Assembly: GCF_001563285.1 (NCBI RefSeq)
Contig: NZ_CP005188.1
Span: forward strand, 2,795,501 to 2,859,500
Reading direction: 5' to 3'
Length of the DNA: 64,000 bases
DNA from: Sphingobium sp. MI1205
Lineage (GTDB): Bacteria; Pseudomonadota; Alphaproteobacteria; Sphingomonadales; Sphingomonadaceae
Shown in pieces: positions 24,690 through 33,886 of this stretch. The translations under genes were made by a program, and so were the position numbers. The notes under the pieces were generated by a model. That model saw only the letters and a list, made by a program, of their open reading frames with translations, ran no database searches and was not told the origin of the DNA. Positions within the stretch are counted from its first letter, which is position 1, and each line of letters begins with the position of its first letter.

Positions 24690-26309
24690 TCAACGGGTGA
24701 TCGCCAGTCCTACGGCTTCCGCGACCTTGATCCCATCGATCGCTGCTGACAAAATACCCCCGGCATATCCCGCCCCTTCCCCCGCCGGATAAAGCCCCAC
24801 GACGTTTAAGCTCTGAAAATCCTTGCCGCGCGTAATCCGGATCGGAGAGGATGTTCGGGTTTCCACTCCCGTCATGACGGCATCTGGATGATCGTAATTG
24901 GCGATCTGACGCCCGAACGCTGGCAGCGCTTCGTGAAAAGCCTCGATCACGAAGGGAGGCAAGCAGCGCGACAGGTCCGTCATTGTAACACCGGGTTTGT
25001 AGGAGGGAACGACCTCCCCCAATTCGGTTGAAGCACGCCCGGCCAGGAAATCGCCTACTTTCTGCGCGGGCGCCCAGTAGGAAGCTCCTCCTGCGATGAA
25101 GGCTTCGCTTTCCCATCGCCGCTGAAGGTCTATGCCCGCCAACGGCCCGTCGGGATAATCCCGCTGCGGCTCGATGCCGACGACCAGGCCAGAGTTGGCG
25201 TTAAACTCGGCGCGGCTATACTGGCTCATGCCGTTGGTGACGACCCGGCCTTCTTCCGACGTGGCGGCGACCACGCGGCCGCCGGGACACATGCAGAAAC
25301 TGTAGACCGTGCGACCATTCTCGCAATGGTGCGCCAGGCTGTAGGCGGCCGCGCCCAGCCCCGGATGCCCTGCGCATTTGCCGAAACGCGCGCGGTCGAT
25401 CCAGCTCTGAGGATGCTCGATCCGCACGCCGATCGAAAAGGGCTTGGCTTCGATATGCACGCCCCGTCTGTGCAGCATCTCAAAGGTTGGCCGCGCGCTG
25501 TGCCCGACCGCCAGCACGACATGATCCGTCTCGATGAAACTGCCATCAGACAAATGGAGGCCGCGCAGACGCTGCGCCCCATCGCCCTGCCGTTCCAGTT
25601 CCAATTCCTCAACTTTGTGCTGCCAGCGATATTCGCCCCCTAGCGCTTCGATCTGGCGGCGCAGGCTTTCGACCATGGTGACCAGCCGAAAGGTGCCAAT
25701 GTGCGGATGTGCCTCGGTCAATATGTCATCGGGAGCGCCGGCCGCGACAAACTCCTCCAGCACCTTGCGGCCCAAAAAACGCGGGTCCTTCACCCGGCAA
25801 TAGAGTTTGCCGTCGGAAAAGGTGCCCGCGCCGCCCTCTCCGAACTGCACATTGCTTTCGGGATCGAGTTCCCCCCGGCGCCACAGGCCCCATGTGTCTT
25901 TCGTCCGCTCCCTCACCACCTTTCCGCGATCAAGGATGATGGGGCGGAATCCCATCTGGGCGAGGATGAGGCCCGCAAAAAGCCCGCACGGCCCCGCACC
26001 CACCACGACCGGACGCTTGCCCGACCAATGCTGCGGCGCTTGCGTGACGAAGCGATAGTCGGTGTCAGGGCGCGGCCGCACATCATGGTCGCCCGCAAGG
26101 CGCTCCAGCACAGCCTGCTCATCAGTCAGTTCGACATCGACAGTATAGACAAGCTGAATGGCGTTCTTTCGACGCGCGTCATTGCCCCGCCGGAAGACGA
26201 CATGGCGGATCAGTTCCGCAGCCTCGATGCCCAGCCTTTCGCAGATGGCGGCGGGCATTGCCTCGGCCGGGTGGTCGAGAGGGAGTTTCAGGCCAGTTAG
26301 ACGCAACAT
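24690..26309 (-). CDS. FAD-dependent oxidoreductase (NAD(P)/FAD-dependent, YdcC-like uncharacterised dehydrogenase)
   Basis: 539 residues. The N-terminal 90 residues (LRLTGLKLPLDHPAEAMPAAICERLGI) are a small domain found in this family of long flavoproteins. An FAD Rossmann motif VVVGAGPCGLFAGLILAQMG lies near 100, then NVQFGEGGAGTFSDGKLYCRVKD and HIGTFRLVTMVESLRRQIEALGG. The C-terminal FAD contact is VVGLYPAGEGAGYAGGILSAAIDG. The substrate is unknown. ATG 26309 was chosen because family homology begins there; an open extension to 26414 has none. The following 240 bases (24450-24689) hold no gene I can support. Confidence 0.85.
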   Translation of the reverse strand: MLRLTGLKLPLDHPAEAMPAAICERLGIEAAELIRHVVFRRGNDARRKNAIQLVYTVDVELTDEQAVLERLAGDHDVRPRPDTDYRFVTQAPQHWSGKRPVVVGAGPCGLFAGLILAQMGFRPIILDRGKVVRERTKDTWGLWRRGELDPESNVQFGEGGAGTFSDGKLYCRVKDPRFLGRKVLEEFVAAGAPDDILTEAHPHIGTFRLVTMVESLRRQIEALGGEYRWQHKVEELELERQGDGAQRLRGLHLSDGSFIETDHVVLAVGHSARPTFEMLHRRGVHIEAKPFSIGVRIEHPQSWIDRARFGKCAGHPGLGAAAYSLAHHCENGRTVYSFCMCPGGRVVAATSEEGRVVTNGMSQYSRAEFNANSGLVVGIEPQRDYPDGPLAGIDLQRRWESEAFIAGGASYWAPAQKVGDFLAGRASTELGEVVPSYKPGVTMTDLSRCLPPFVIEAFHEALPAFGRQIANYDHPDAVMTGVETRTSSPIRITRGKDFQSLNVVGLYPAGEGAGYAGGILSAAIDGIKVAEAVGLAITR

Positions 26310-26388
26310 GGCGCCGCCTCTACCCCTATTCCCCGCCCCGCTCCACCCCCTCAAGAGGATATGCCGCCGCCTTTCAGAGACGCCCCCC

Positions 26389-28410
26389 TCAGAAACTGGC
26401 GCGCAGCCCTCCATAGATGGCGCGCCGTTCGGTGGGATAGAAAACCGCCTGACCGCTGTAGTTCACCACAGCCCCGATGTCGCCGACCGCTCGTCTCTTC
26501 GTCAGATTGCGCGCATCGAGGAACAGGGTCACACCCGGTTGCAGTTGCGCCTGCGCACCAAGGTTGATCGTCGCATAGCCGTTCGCCCGCTTGTTATTCC
26601 GGTAATCGACCCACGCGCCCTGTGGCACCCATTCAACGGCGGGCGAAATGCGCATCTGCTCAGTCCCCAGCCGGATTTCCCCACGATACATATGACGCGG
26701 GATCACCGGCAGCCGATTGTCGCCGAACTGCGCATCGCTCCGAAAGCGGAAGTCATTATACTGATACACCTGCCGCAGCACCGCCCAAGGCGCGAGCGTC
26801 AGGTCCAGCCCCGCTTCGATGCCCTGATGGCGCGTGTGACCGGCATTGAAGGTGGCGGCCGGAATCACCCCTGCCTGCACATTATATTGCAGCAGCTCTC
26901 CCTTGATGTCCGCGCGGTAAAGGCTGACGTCCCACCGCGCTATGCCCCGGTTCCCACGCGTACCAATCTCCGCCGTCCACGCCCTCTGCGGTTCCAGCGG
27001 CGTGAAACCAGGCAGCGTCACGCCACCGGGGCCAATCACGGGCTGTCCCAGCTCGATAAAGCCGGGCAGCTCCACCGACCGGCTGTAGTTCGCATAAAAT
27101 TGCATGGCTTGGGACGGTTCGAACAGCAGACCGAATTTCGGTGCGAAGCTATCGAACTTCGCTTCGCCGCTGCGCGCCGGGGCAAGGCGATTATCCAACT
27201 GTCGCTCGCCATGGGTGTAGATGCCACCTGCTATCAGCCATAGCCCCCGGAGCGGTGCAACCCGCGCCTCGCCATAGCTGTTGATCGTCCTGGCGCGCGC
27301 CTTCTGGAACGAGGTAAGCGCTCCCGCCTTGCCGTCGATATTGACGAACTGCCGGAAATCGCCTCGACCAAAGCGAGCCTGGCTGCCCAGCGTCAGCATA
27401 ACAGGGAGCCCGCCGACCTCGCCTGCCAGGTCGAGGCTGGCGAAAAGACCGCGATCTTCCGACTTCTGGTCCACCACCTGATAGATCGGGTGGTCAAGAG
27501 ACTTGCTGTTATAATAGATGCCAAAGGACAGCTGGCCGCGTTCCAGCTGCACGGTGGTGCGGTTCTGCAACCGCATCGAATCGATGTCGCGCGCCTGATC
27601 GCCGACGGAATTGCCCTTGGCGGGGTTGTTCAGCGCATCGACCTCGGTGAGAGCGCCGGACAATTCCTGCCGAATAGACTGAACGCTTGCGTAGAAGCGC
27701 GTCTCCACGCGGTCGCTGATCCTGATGCCGACATTGCCGTTGAAGCGCAGCGCCTTGCGTCGCCCATGGTCGCGGTCGCCATCGGACCGGTCGGCGGTGA
27801 TCGCCGCCCACGCATCCCCCCGATCATCGGCATAGCCATAGGCGGCCTTGGCGCGCTGCGTGTCGAAGGAGCCGCCGTCGATCCGAAGCTCAGCACCCGG
27901 AGCAGTTCTCCCCGTGGGCGTCACGGCGTTGATCGTGCCGCCCAATGTCGATCCGCCCAGGCGCAACGCATTGCCGCCGCGATAAACCTCCAGATGCTGG
28001 AAAACCTGTGGGTCCAACTCCTGGAAATCGCCGTTATCGTCGGCCATGTTGATCGGGATGCCATCCTGCAACAGGGTCAGGCCGCGCATGTGGAAACCGC
28101 GTGACAGGCCAGAGCCTCGTATGGAGATACGCACTTCCTGACCAAAGCGTGGCTGCGTGTAGACCCCGGCCGAAAAGCTCAGCGCATCGCGAAGAGACAC
28201 GGCCAGCTTGTCGTCAAACTCCTGTGCAGAAACTACATTCGCCCCCCCTGCGGTGCCGTGGACGCGCTCGGCAGCGGCGTCGATGACCTGGTTGGCGGTG
28301 ACAATGATGCCGCTCTGTTCTGCCGCTTCATCGGCCAGGGCGGGAACGGACAGGAACGAGCAGGCAAGGGCGCACAGCGAAACGCCGCGCGCAACCAGAA
28401 TAGCAGACAT
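26389..28410 (-). CDS. TonB-dependent outer-membrane receptor
   Basis: 673 residues from ATG 28410 (TTGAGG upstream). Signal peptide ends at ALA-DE. The plug domain (about 35-150) has IIVTANQVID, RISIRGSGLSRGFHMRGLTLLQDGIP and YRGGNALRLGGSTLGGTINAVT. A 22-strand barrel follows, ending in Phe as outer-membrane proteins do (YGGLRASF). The ligand is not evident. The neighbouring DUF2946 gene occurs with TonB receptors linked to copper or iron, so a metal is the best guess. Confidence 0.9.
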   Translation of the reverse strand: MSAILVARGVSLCALACSFLSVPALADEAAEQSGIIVTANQVIDAAAERVHGTAGGANVVSAQEFDDKLAVSLRDALSFSAGVYTQPRFGQEVRISIRGSGLSRGFHMRGLTLLQDGIPINMADDNGDFQELDPQVFQHLEVYRGGNALRLGGSTLGGTINAVTPTGRTAPGAELRIDGGSFDTQRAKAAYGYADDRGDAWAAITADRSDGDRDHGRRKALRFNGNVGIRISDRVETRFYASVQSIRQELSGALTEVDALNNPAKGNSVGDQARDIDSMRLQNRTTVQLERGQLSFGIYYNSKSLDHPIYQVVDQKSEDRGLFASLDLAGEVGGLPVMLTLGSQARFGRGDFRQFVNIDGKAGALTSFQKARARTINSYGEARVAPLRGLWLIAGGIYTHGERQLDNRLAPARSGEAKFDSFAPKFGLLFEPSQAMQFYANYSRSVELPGFIELGQPVIGPGGVTLPGFTPLEPQRAWTAEIGTRGNRGIARWDVSLYRADIKGELLQYNVQAGVIPAATFNAGHTRHQGIEAGLDLTLAPWAVLRQVYQYNDFRFRSDAQFGDNRLPVIPRHMYRGEIRLGTEQMRISPAVEWVPQGAWVDYRNNKRANGYATINLGAQAQLQPGVTLFLDARNLTKRRAVGDIGAVVNYSGQAVFYPTERRAIYGGLRASF

Positions 28411-28462
28411 GACAAACCTCAAGAAAACGGGCGCGCGCACGAACGCGCAGGAAAACCGATCT

Positions 28463-28861
28463 TCAGGAAGCTACAGGCGGCCCGGATGAAGGCGGCGGAG
28501 GCGCAGCCAGACGCGCGATCAACCCGGTCTTGAGGGCAAAGGCGATAGGCCCGGACGCAAGCTGCCACGCTGGCAGCGGCAGGTCGGCCAGCACCAACGG
28601 CGGGACTACGGGTTGGACGGACGCGGCGAAGGCGCAATGTTGCTGAACCTGCGCGCCATCATCCTGACGATGGGGCGCCTGATCGCGATCGACGATCATG
28701 TTGATAGCGCCCTGCCCCGTGCAGAGCGTCACCACCACGCCGCGCTCTGTGCGTACCGGCATGAAGCCGGACGGGGCGATCAGCTGGATGGCAAGGACAA
28801 GCAGAGCCAGCGCGGCGAGCAGGCCACGTGCGCTTTCCGACTGTCTAATTGCCCCCAACAT
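28463..28861 (-). CDS. DUF2946-like membrane protein
   Basis: 132 residues. One N-terminal hydrophobic helix (LLAALALLVLAIQLIAPSGF) and a short motif GVVVTLCTGQGA, then a His/Cys-containing stretch (DRDQAPHRQDDGAQVQQHCAFAA) and a Pro-rich tail. This fits DUF2946, small proteins usually found beside TonB receptors and thought to be connected with metal handling. It lies 52 bases upstream of the receptor gene on the same strand and probably leads that operon. Confidence 0.65.
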   Translation of the reverse strand: MLGAIRQSESARGLLAALALLVLAIQLIAPSGFMPVRTERGVVVTLCTGQGAINMIVDRDQAPHRQDDGAQVQQHCAFAASVQPVVPPLVLADLPLPAWQLASGPIAFALKTGLIARLAAPPPPSSGPPVAS

Positions 28862-28979
28862 GATGCGGACCGCTTAGCGATGGGGGGAGGTGATGTCATC
28901 AGGGCATATTGTCCGGGATTTGTGAATTAATGAATGAAATAGCGAAATGAAACGGTTCTGGCGGGTGGCAGGATCATAC

Positions 28980-29008
28980 TTGACGTTAACGTAAACGTCT
29001 CCTAGCTA
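28980..29008 (+). promoter_or_regulatory. MerR-type promoter/operator
   Basis: A near-palindrome, TTGACGTTAACGTAAACGTC (28980-28999), overlaps a -35-like TTGACG and is followed 17 bases later by a -10-like TAGCTA (29003-29008). Sites with an ACGTNNACGT core are reported for the LiuR-type MerR regulators of branched-chain and fatty acid degradation. The ATG of the regulator is only 6 bases after the -10, so the mRNA is likely leaderless. Confidence 0.6.
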
Positions 29009-29014
29009 GGGGCC

Positions 29015-29425
29015 ATGGACCAGCGCAGCAGCATTGCGGGCATCGAATTGCCCGATCATGAGGAACGGCAGAGCTACAGCATCACCGACCTGTCCGAAGA
29101 GTTCGGCGTGACCGCGCGCGCGCTTCGCTTCTATGAGGATGAAGGGCTGATCGCGCCTGAACGCCACGGCCTGGCGCGCATCTATTCGCGCCGCGACCGC
29201 GCACGCCTCGCCTGGATCCTGCGGGGCAAGAGGGTGGGTTTCAGCCTGGCCGACATCCGCGAGATGATAGACCTGTACGACGCGGACGAGGAACATGAGG
29301 AGCAGCGGCGCGTCACTGTTGCCAAATGCCGGGCGCGGATCGAACTGCTCACCCGGCAGAAGGCCGATATCGACGCCGCGATCGCCGAACTGTCCGACTT
29401 CATAGCGGCGATCGACAAGTCCTGA
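29015..29425 (+). CDS. MerR-family regulator (LiuR-like)
   Basis: 136 residues. HTH domain: YSITDLSEEFGVTARALRFYEDEGLIAPERHGLARIYSRRDRARL. A dimerisation coiled coil follows (RARIELLTRQKADIDAAIAELSDF). There are no C-terminal metal cysteines, which points to an acyl-CoA or other organic effector. It directly precedes an acyl-CoA dehydrogenase gene, matching regulators of fatty-acid or leucine degradation. Confidence 0.88.
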   Translation: MDQRSSIAGIELPDHEERQSYSITDLSEEFGVTARALRFYEDEGLIAPERHGLARIYSRRDRARLAWILRGKRVGFSLADIREMIDLYDADEEHEEQRRVTVAKCRARIELLTRQKADIDAAIAELSDFIAAIDKS

Positions 29426-29467
29426 ACCCCGACGCCCGACAGAAAAGATAAGCCCGGAGAGAAGATC

Positions 29468-31270
29468 ATGCCCAGCTACACCGCCCCGCTTCGCGAAACC
29501 CGTTTCGTGCTGGATCATGTCGTGGGTCTCGATCGCTACACCAATCTGCCCGGTTTCGAAAATGCGACGCCCGATCTGCTGGAGGCGATCCTGACCGAAG
29601 GCGGGAAAATAGCGCAGGAAGTGCTTTTCCCCCTGAATGCGGTGGGCGACAAGGAAGGCTGCATCCGTCATCCCGACGGCAGCGTGACGACGCCGCCCGG
29701 TTTCAAGCAGGCATTCGATACCTATGTGGAGGGCGGCTGGACGACGCTGCATGCGCCGGTCGAATATGGCGGACAGGGCCTGCCCAACGTCGTCGCATCG
29801 GCCGTGGGTGAATATGTGCTGTCGGCCAATCACAGCTTTGAAATGTATCATGGCCTGACCAGCGGCGCGGTTTCCGCCCTGCTGGCCAAGGGCAGCGACG
29901 CGCTGAAGCAGAAATATATTCCCAACATGGTGTCGGGCAAATGGACCGGCACGATGAACCTGACCGAACCGCATGCGGGCACCGACCTTGGCCTTATCAA
30001 GACCAAGGCCGTGCCGCAGGATGAAGGCAGCTATGCGATCACAGGCACGAAGATCTTCATTTCGTCGGGCGAGCAGGACCTGACCGAAAATATCATCCAC
30101 CTGGTCCTAGCCAAGACCCCGGACGCGCCGGAAGGCAGCAAGGGCATCTCGCTGTTCGTGGTGCCCAAGGTGCTGGTGAACGAAGACGGGTCGCTGGGCG
30201 AACGCAACGCCGTGTCCTGCGGGTCGCTTGAGCACAAGATGGGCATTCACGGCAACGCCACATGCGTCATGAATTATGACGGGGCGACCGGATGGATCGT
30301 GGGTGAGGAGAATAAGGGCCTTGCCGCCATGTTCATCATGATGAACGCCGCGCGCATGTGGGTCGGCATGCAGGGGCTGGGCCAGGCCGAGCTGGCGTTC
30401 CAGAACGCGGTCCATTACGCACGCGAGCGGCGGCAGGGCCGCGCGTTGACCGGCCCCAAGGACAAAGAGGAAAAGGCGGACACGCTGTTCGTCCATCCCG
30501 ATGTTCGCCGGATGCTAATGGAAGCCAAGGCGCTGACCGAAGGGCTACGCGCGCTGATGCTATGGGGTGCGTTGCAGGTCGATCTGGCCCAGCATGCCGC
30601 GGCCGAGGAAGAAAGGCAGACCGCCGATGACATGGCGCAACTGCTGACCCCGGTCCTGAAAGGCTATGGCACCGACAAGGGTTTCGACGTCGCGGTCATG
30701 TGCCAGCAGGTCTTTGGCGGCCATGGATACATATGGGAAAATGGCGCCGAACAATATGTGCGCGACGCCCGCATCGCCCAGATCTACGAAGGCACGAACG
30801 GCATTCAGGCGATGGACCTGGTCGGCCGCAAGCTGGCGATGCATGGCGGCCGTGCGCTGCAAGCCTTCCTGAAGATGGTCGCCACCGAAGTCGCGGAAGC
30901 CAAGGGCAATGAAAAGCTCACACCCTTCGCCGAGGCGCTGGAGAAGGCGAGCGGGCAATTGCAGGCGGCGACCATGTGGCTGATGCAGAACGCCATGCAG
31001 AATCCCGACAATGCGGGCGCGGGCGCGGTGCATTACATGCACATATTGGGCATCGTCGCCACTGGCCTGATGTGGTTGCGCATGGCGAAGGCGGCGGCGA
31101 GCCTGCTTGAGGCGGGCGAAGGCGATGCGCGCTATCTGGAGACGAAGCTCGTCACCGCGCGCTTCTTTGCCGAGCGCATCATGCCCGACGCGGGCGCGCT
31201 GCGCCGCAAGATCGAGAGCGGGGCGGAAAGCCTGATGGCGATCGACCCGGACATGTTCCTGGCTGCCTGA
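29468..31270 (+). CDS. Acyl-CoA dehydrogenase (long, DmdC/AcdA-like with C-terminal domain)
   Basis: 600 residues, the longer class with an extra C-terminal helical domain. It oxidises acyl-CoA to enoyl-CoA using FAD. Motifs: [19 protein letters not shown] (FAD and substrate contact), [41 protein letters not shown], and [18 protein letters not shown], whose Glu is the usual catalytic base. Related long enzymes act on 3-methylmercaptopropionyl-CoA or on medium-chain acyl-CoAs; the substrate cannot be fixed here. It is co-oriented with and probably regulated by the MerR gene 42 bases upstream. Confidence 0.92.
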   Translation: MPSYTAPLRETRFVLDHVVGLDRYTNLPGFENATPDLLEAILTEGGKIAQEVLFPLNAVGDKEGCIRHPDGSVTTPPGFKQAFDTYVEGGWTTLHAPVEYGGQGLPNVVASAVGEYVLSANHSFEMYHGLTSGAVSALLAKGSDALKQKYIPNMVSGKWTGTMNLTEPHAGTDLGLIKTKAVPQDEGSYAITGTKIFISSGEQDLTENIIHLVLAKTPDAPEGSKGISLFVVPKVLVNEDGSLGERNAVSCGSLEHKMGIHGNATCVMNYDGATGWIVGEENKGLAAMFIMMNAARMWVGMQGLGQAELAFQNAVHYARERRQGRALTGPKDKEEKADTLFVHPDVRRMLMEAKALTEGLRALMLWGALQVDLAQHAAAEEERQTADDMAQLLTPVLKGYGTDKGFDVAVMCQQVFGGHGYIWENGAEQYVRDARIAQIYEGTNGIQAMDLVGRKLAMHGGRALQAFLKMVATEVAEAKGNEKLTPFAEALEKASGQLQAATMWLMQNAMQNPDNAGAGAVHYMHILGIVATGLMWLRMAKAAASLLEAGEGDARYLETKLVTARFFAERIMPDAGALRRKIESGAESLMAIDPDMFLAA

Positions 31271-31346
31271 GCCTCAAGGACACACGCGCGACGCCAAAAC
31301 GGCAGTCGTCCGGCCCGGCTTTCGCACCGAGCAATGGCCCACACGA

Positions 31347-31380
31347 AAACAGGCGGCGCTCCGGTGAGCGCCGCCTGTCT
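31347..31380 (-). terminator. Intrinsic terminator of the rpsP-rplS operon
   Basis: On the minus strand AGGCGGCGCTC and GAGCGCCGCCT form an 11-bp stem with loop accg, followed by a short GTTTT. It starts 28 bases after the rplS stop. Confidence 0.8.
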
Positions 31381-31408
31381 GTAATCCATCAGCGATGGCT
31401 GCGAGGAA

Positions 31409-31777
31409 TCAATACTCGGTGCGCACGTCGCGGCGCTCGGCGATACGAGCGCGCTTGCCGGTGCGGCCACGCAGATAATAGAGCTTTGCACGACGCACGA
31501 CGCCACGGCGGACGACCGTGATCGAATCGATGTTCGGCGAATAGAGCGGGAATACGCGTTCCACGCCTTCACCGAACGAAATCTTGCGCACGGTGAAGTT
31601 GCTGCCCATGCCCTTGTTGGAGCGGGCGATGCAGACGCCTTCATAATTCTGGACGCGGCTGCGTTCGCCTTCGACCACCTTCACGCCGACGCGCAGCGTA
31701 TCACCGGGGCGGAATTCGGGGATATCCTTGGCGAGGGCCGCAATGTTTTCGGCCTCGATCTGCTGGATCAAGTTCAT
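31409..31777 (-). CDS. rplS: 50S ribosomal protein L19
   Basis: 122 residues with the conserved [31 protein letters not shown] and [22 protein letters not shown]. It ends the rpsP-rimM-trmD-rplS operon, starting 10 bases after the trmD stop. Confidence 0.98.
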   Translation of the reverse strand: MNLIQQIEAENIAALAKDIPEFRPGDTLRVGVKVVEGERSRVQNYEGVCIARSNKGMGSNFTVRKISFGEGVERVFPLYSPNIDSITVVRRGVVRRAKLYYLRGRTGKRARIAERRDVRTEY

Positions 31778-31787
31778 TACTCAAGTC

Positions 31788-32519
31788 CTACTTTTCGCGT
31801 TGCGCACCAGAGGGCGGCTGGTCCCGAACGCCGACATGACGTTCCCAAAGGTCCGGCCGCCTTAGCCGTGTATCTTCCTCCGCCCTTTGTTTCCGCCAGG
31901 CGGCGATTTTCGCATGATCCCCCGATCGCAACACTTCAGGGATCGTGCGCCCTTCCCACAGAGCGGGCCGGGTATAGTGCGGATATTCCAGAAGGCCGCT
32001 TTCGAAGCTTTCTTCATCCCCACTTGAAGCCGCGCCCATTACTCCGGGAAGCAAGCGAATGCAAGCATCCAGCAGCATCAGCGCGCCCATCTCTCCACCG
32101 GAAAGGATGATGTCGCCCATGCTGATCTGCTCGATCGGGCGGGCATCGAAAATACGCTCGTCAAATCCCTCGAACCGGCCGCACAGGATGGTGGCCCCCG
32201 GCCCCGCCGCCAGTGCGCGGACGCGGGACTGCGTGATGGGCGCGCCGCGCGGCGTCATGGCGATGACGGGCAGGTTCGGCCCCTTTTCCAGCGCATGGTC
32301 GATGGCGAGGCCCAGAATGTCCGGGCGCAGCACCATGCCCGCGCCACCCCCTGCTGGCGTGTCATCGACGGTGCGATGCCTGTCGGTTGCAAAGTCGCGG
32401 ATGTGGATGGGATCGCAGGCCCACTTCCCCTCGGCCAGCGCCCGACCGGCGAGCGATGTGCCCAGCGGCCCTGGAAACATCTCAGGATAGAGCGTCAGGA
32501 TTTGAGCGCGGAAGCTCAT
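31788..32519 (-). CDS. trmD: tRNA (guanine-37-N1)-methyltransferase
   Basis: 243 residues. A trefoil-knot SPOUT enzyme that methylates G37. Visible: [50 protein letters not shown], and [21 protein letters not shown]. The C-terminal tail is Arg-rich. Its start overlaps the small membrane protein gene by four bases. Confidence 0.97.
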   Translation of the reverse strand: MSFRAQILTLYPEMFPGPLGTSLAGRALAEGKWACDPIHIRDFATDRHRTVDDTPAGGGAGMVLRPDILGLAIDHALEKGPNLPVIAMTPRGAPITQSRVRALAAGPGATILCGRFEGFDERIFDARPIEQISMGDIILSGGEMGALMLLDACIRLLPGVMGAASSGDEESFESGLLEYPHYTRPALWEGRTIPEVLRSGDHAKIAAWRKQRAEEDTRLRRPDLWERHVGVRDQPPSGAQREK

Positions 32520-32788
32520 CCCCTGCCCGCCTTCAGCCGCGCGCCCGTCATGCCAAGCAGCAGCGCCGCCACCCCGCTGATAGCCAGCGCAGCACCGATC
32601 ATGCCGAGCAGATCGGCAAAGGGGCGATCAGGGTGCGTCAAGGCTGGCAACAGGAACAACGCCGGGACGGGCAGGACCAGAGTGGCCGCCACAGCGATCT
32701 TCAATGCGCGCGACCATGCCATCAGGAACAGCCGCCAGCCCAAAGCGGCCATCAGCAGCAGATAGAGCACGGCAAGGAGCGTGGACAT
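32516..32788 (-). CDS. Small two- to three-helix membrane protein
   Basis: 90 residues with hydrophobic segments [37 protein letters not shown] and [20 protein letters not shown]. No family recognised. It is placed between rimM and trmD and overlaps trmD by four bases, so it is translationally coupled to tRNA modification genes without an obvious functional link. Confidence 0.65.
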   Translation of the reverse strand: MSTLLAVLYLLLMAALGWRLFLMAWSRALKIAVAATLVLPVPALFLLPALTHPDRPFADLLGMIGAALAISGVAALLLGMTGARLKAGRG

Positions 32789-32803
32789 GGGCGCGACCGG
32801 CCG

Positions 32804-33298
32804 TCAGACCACGAAGGCGGCGTCGATGACGGCGTGCGTCTCGTCGATCGTCACGGCATGCATGGGGGCCATGAAACGCTTGGCCTTTTGCCCGTCAACG
32901 GGTGGCCGTTCGACTTCGATGATGTCGCCAGCGCCGAAATTCTCGACCGCGACAAGGGTGCCCAGTGCTTCGCCATCGCTGGAGGAACAGGGCAAGCCGA
33001 TGAGGTCGGCATGATAATATTCGCCCTCCTCCAGCGGAGGCAAAGCGGATCGCGGCACCGTCAATTCGGTCCCGCGCAGGGCTTCGGCAGCGCTGCGATC
33101 GCCGATCCCGTCGAAACGCGCGACAGCCCCGTTGGGACCGGCGCGCACCGACTTCAGCGTCAGCACCTTACCCGCCGCCTCGAAGCTCTTGTAGGATTTG
33201 AGCGTTTCCGCCCCTTCCCCAAAGAGCTTCAGGCGAACTTCGCCCGCCACTCCATGAGCGCCGATGATCACGGCCAGAGTGACGGGCTTGTCGGTCAA
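32804..33298 (-). CDS. rimM: Ribosome maturation factor RimM
   Basis: 164 residues: RimM barrel (LAVIIGAHGVAGEVRLKLF) and PRC domain (GEYYHADLIGLPCSS, FGAGDIIEV). It assists 30S assembly near S19. The only fitting start is a TTG (33298) after AAGG, five bases from the rpsP stop. Non-ATG start may lower its yield relative to S16. Confidence 0.95.
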   Translation of the reverse strand: MTDKPVTLAVIIGAHGVAGEVRLKLFGEGAETLKSYKSFEAAGKVLTLKSVRAGPNGAVARFDGIGDRSAAEALRGTELTVPRSALPPLEEGEYYHADLIGLPCSSSDGEALGTLVAVENFGAGDIIEVERPPVDGQKAKRFMAPMHAVTIDETHAVIDAAFVV

Positions 33299-33303
33299 AG
33301 GAT

Positions 33304-33783
33304 TCAGCCTTCGGCCTGTTCTTCAGCCGGAGCGGCGTCTTCGGCAGGCGCAGCAGCTTCCTCGGCGGGCGCAGCTTCTTCGGCAGCCGGAGCAGCGGCG
33401 GCTTCGGCAGCGGCGGCCTTGGCGGCTTCAGCGGCTTCGGCAGCTTCAGCGGCCTTGGTGGCGCGGTCTTCCGCGCGGTCCTTGGCCTTCTGGCCCGGCT
33501 CAGCCTTGTTCGGGTTGTTGCGGGCGGCGCGTTCCTTCACGCCCGCGGCGTCGAGGAAGCGGGCAACGCGGTCGGTCGGCTGGGCACCGGCGGCGACCCA
33601 GTGCTTTGCGCGCTCAACGTCCAGAACGACGCGCTTTTCATCGCCCTTGGGCAGGACGGGGTTGTAGCTGCCGATGCGCTCGATGAACTTGCCGTCACGC
33701 GGCGCGCGGCTGTCGGCCACGACGATGCGATAATAGGGACGCTTCTTGGAACCACCGCGCGAAAGACGAATGGACGTTGCCAT
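33304..33783 (-). CDS. rpsP: 30S ribosomal protein S16 with long Ala/Glu-rich tail
   Basis: 159 residues. The first 85 are ordinary S16 ([39 protein letters not shown]). Residues 90-159 form an extension made of Ala, Glu, Pro and Lys ([13 protein letters not shown] and [14 protein letters not shown] repeats), much longer than the 80-90 residue enterobacterial protein. Extended S16 tails are known in alphaproteobacteria. It opens the rpsP-rimM-trmD-rplS operon. Confidence 0.96.
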   Translation of the reverse strand: MATSIRLSRGGSKKRPYYRIVVADSRAPRDGKFIERIGSYNPVLPKGDEKRVVLDVERAKHWVAAGAQPTDRVARFLDAAGVKERAARNNPNKAEPGQKAKDRAEDRATKAAEAAEAAEAAKAAAAEAAAAPAAEEAAPAEEAAAPAEDAAPAEEQAEG

Positions 33784-33824
33784 GGAATTTTGACCTTTCT
33801 ACTGTAATCTACTTAGCTTCAATT

Positions 33825-33885
33825 CGTCATCCCAGCGGAAGCTGGGATCTTGTGCCTGAGATCCCAGCCTTCGCTGGGATGACGG
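33825..33885. repeat. Composite palindrome, CGTCATCCCAGC family
   Basis: cgtcatcccagc-ggaa-gctgggatct, spacer tgtgcctg, then agatcccagc-ctt-cgctgggatgacg. The two arms are almost perfect inverted copies, each itself palindromic. It fills the gap between the ffh stop (33887) and the rpsP promoter region, so it may act as a 3' end structure for ffh. Confidence 0.8.
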
Positions 33886-33886
33886 G

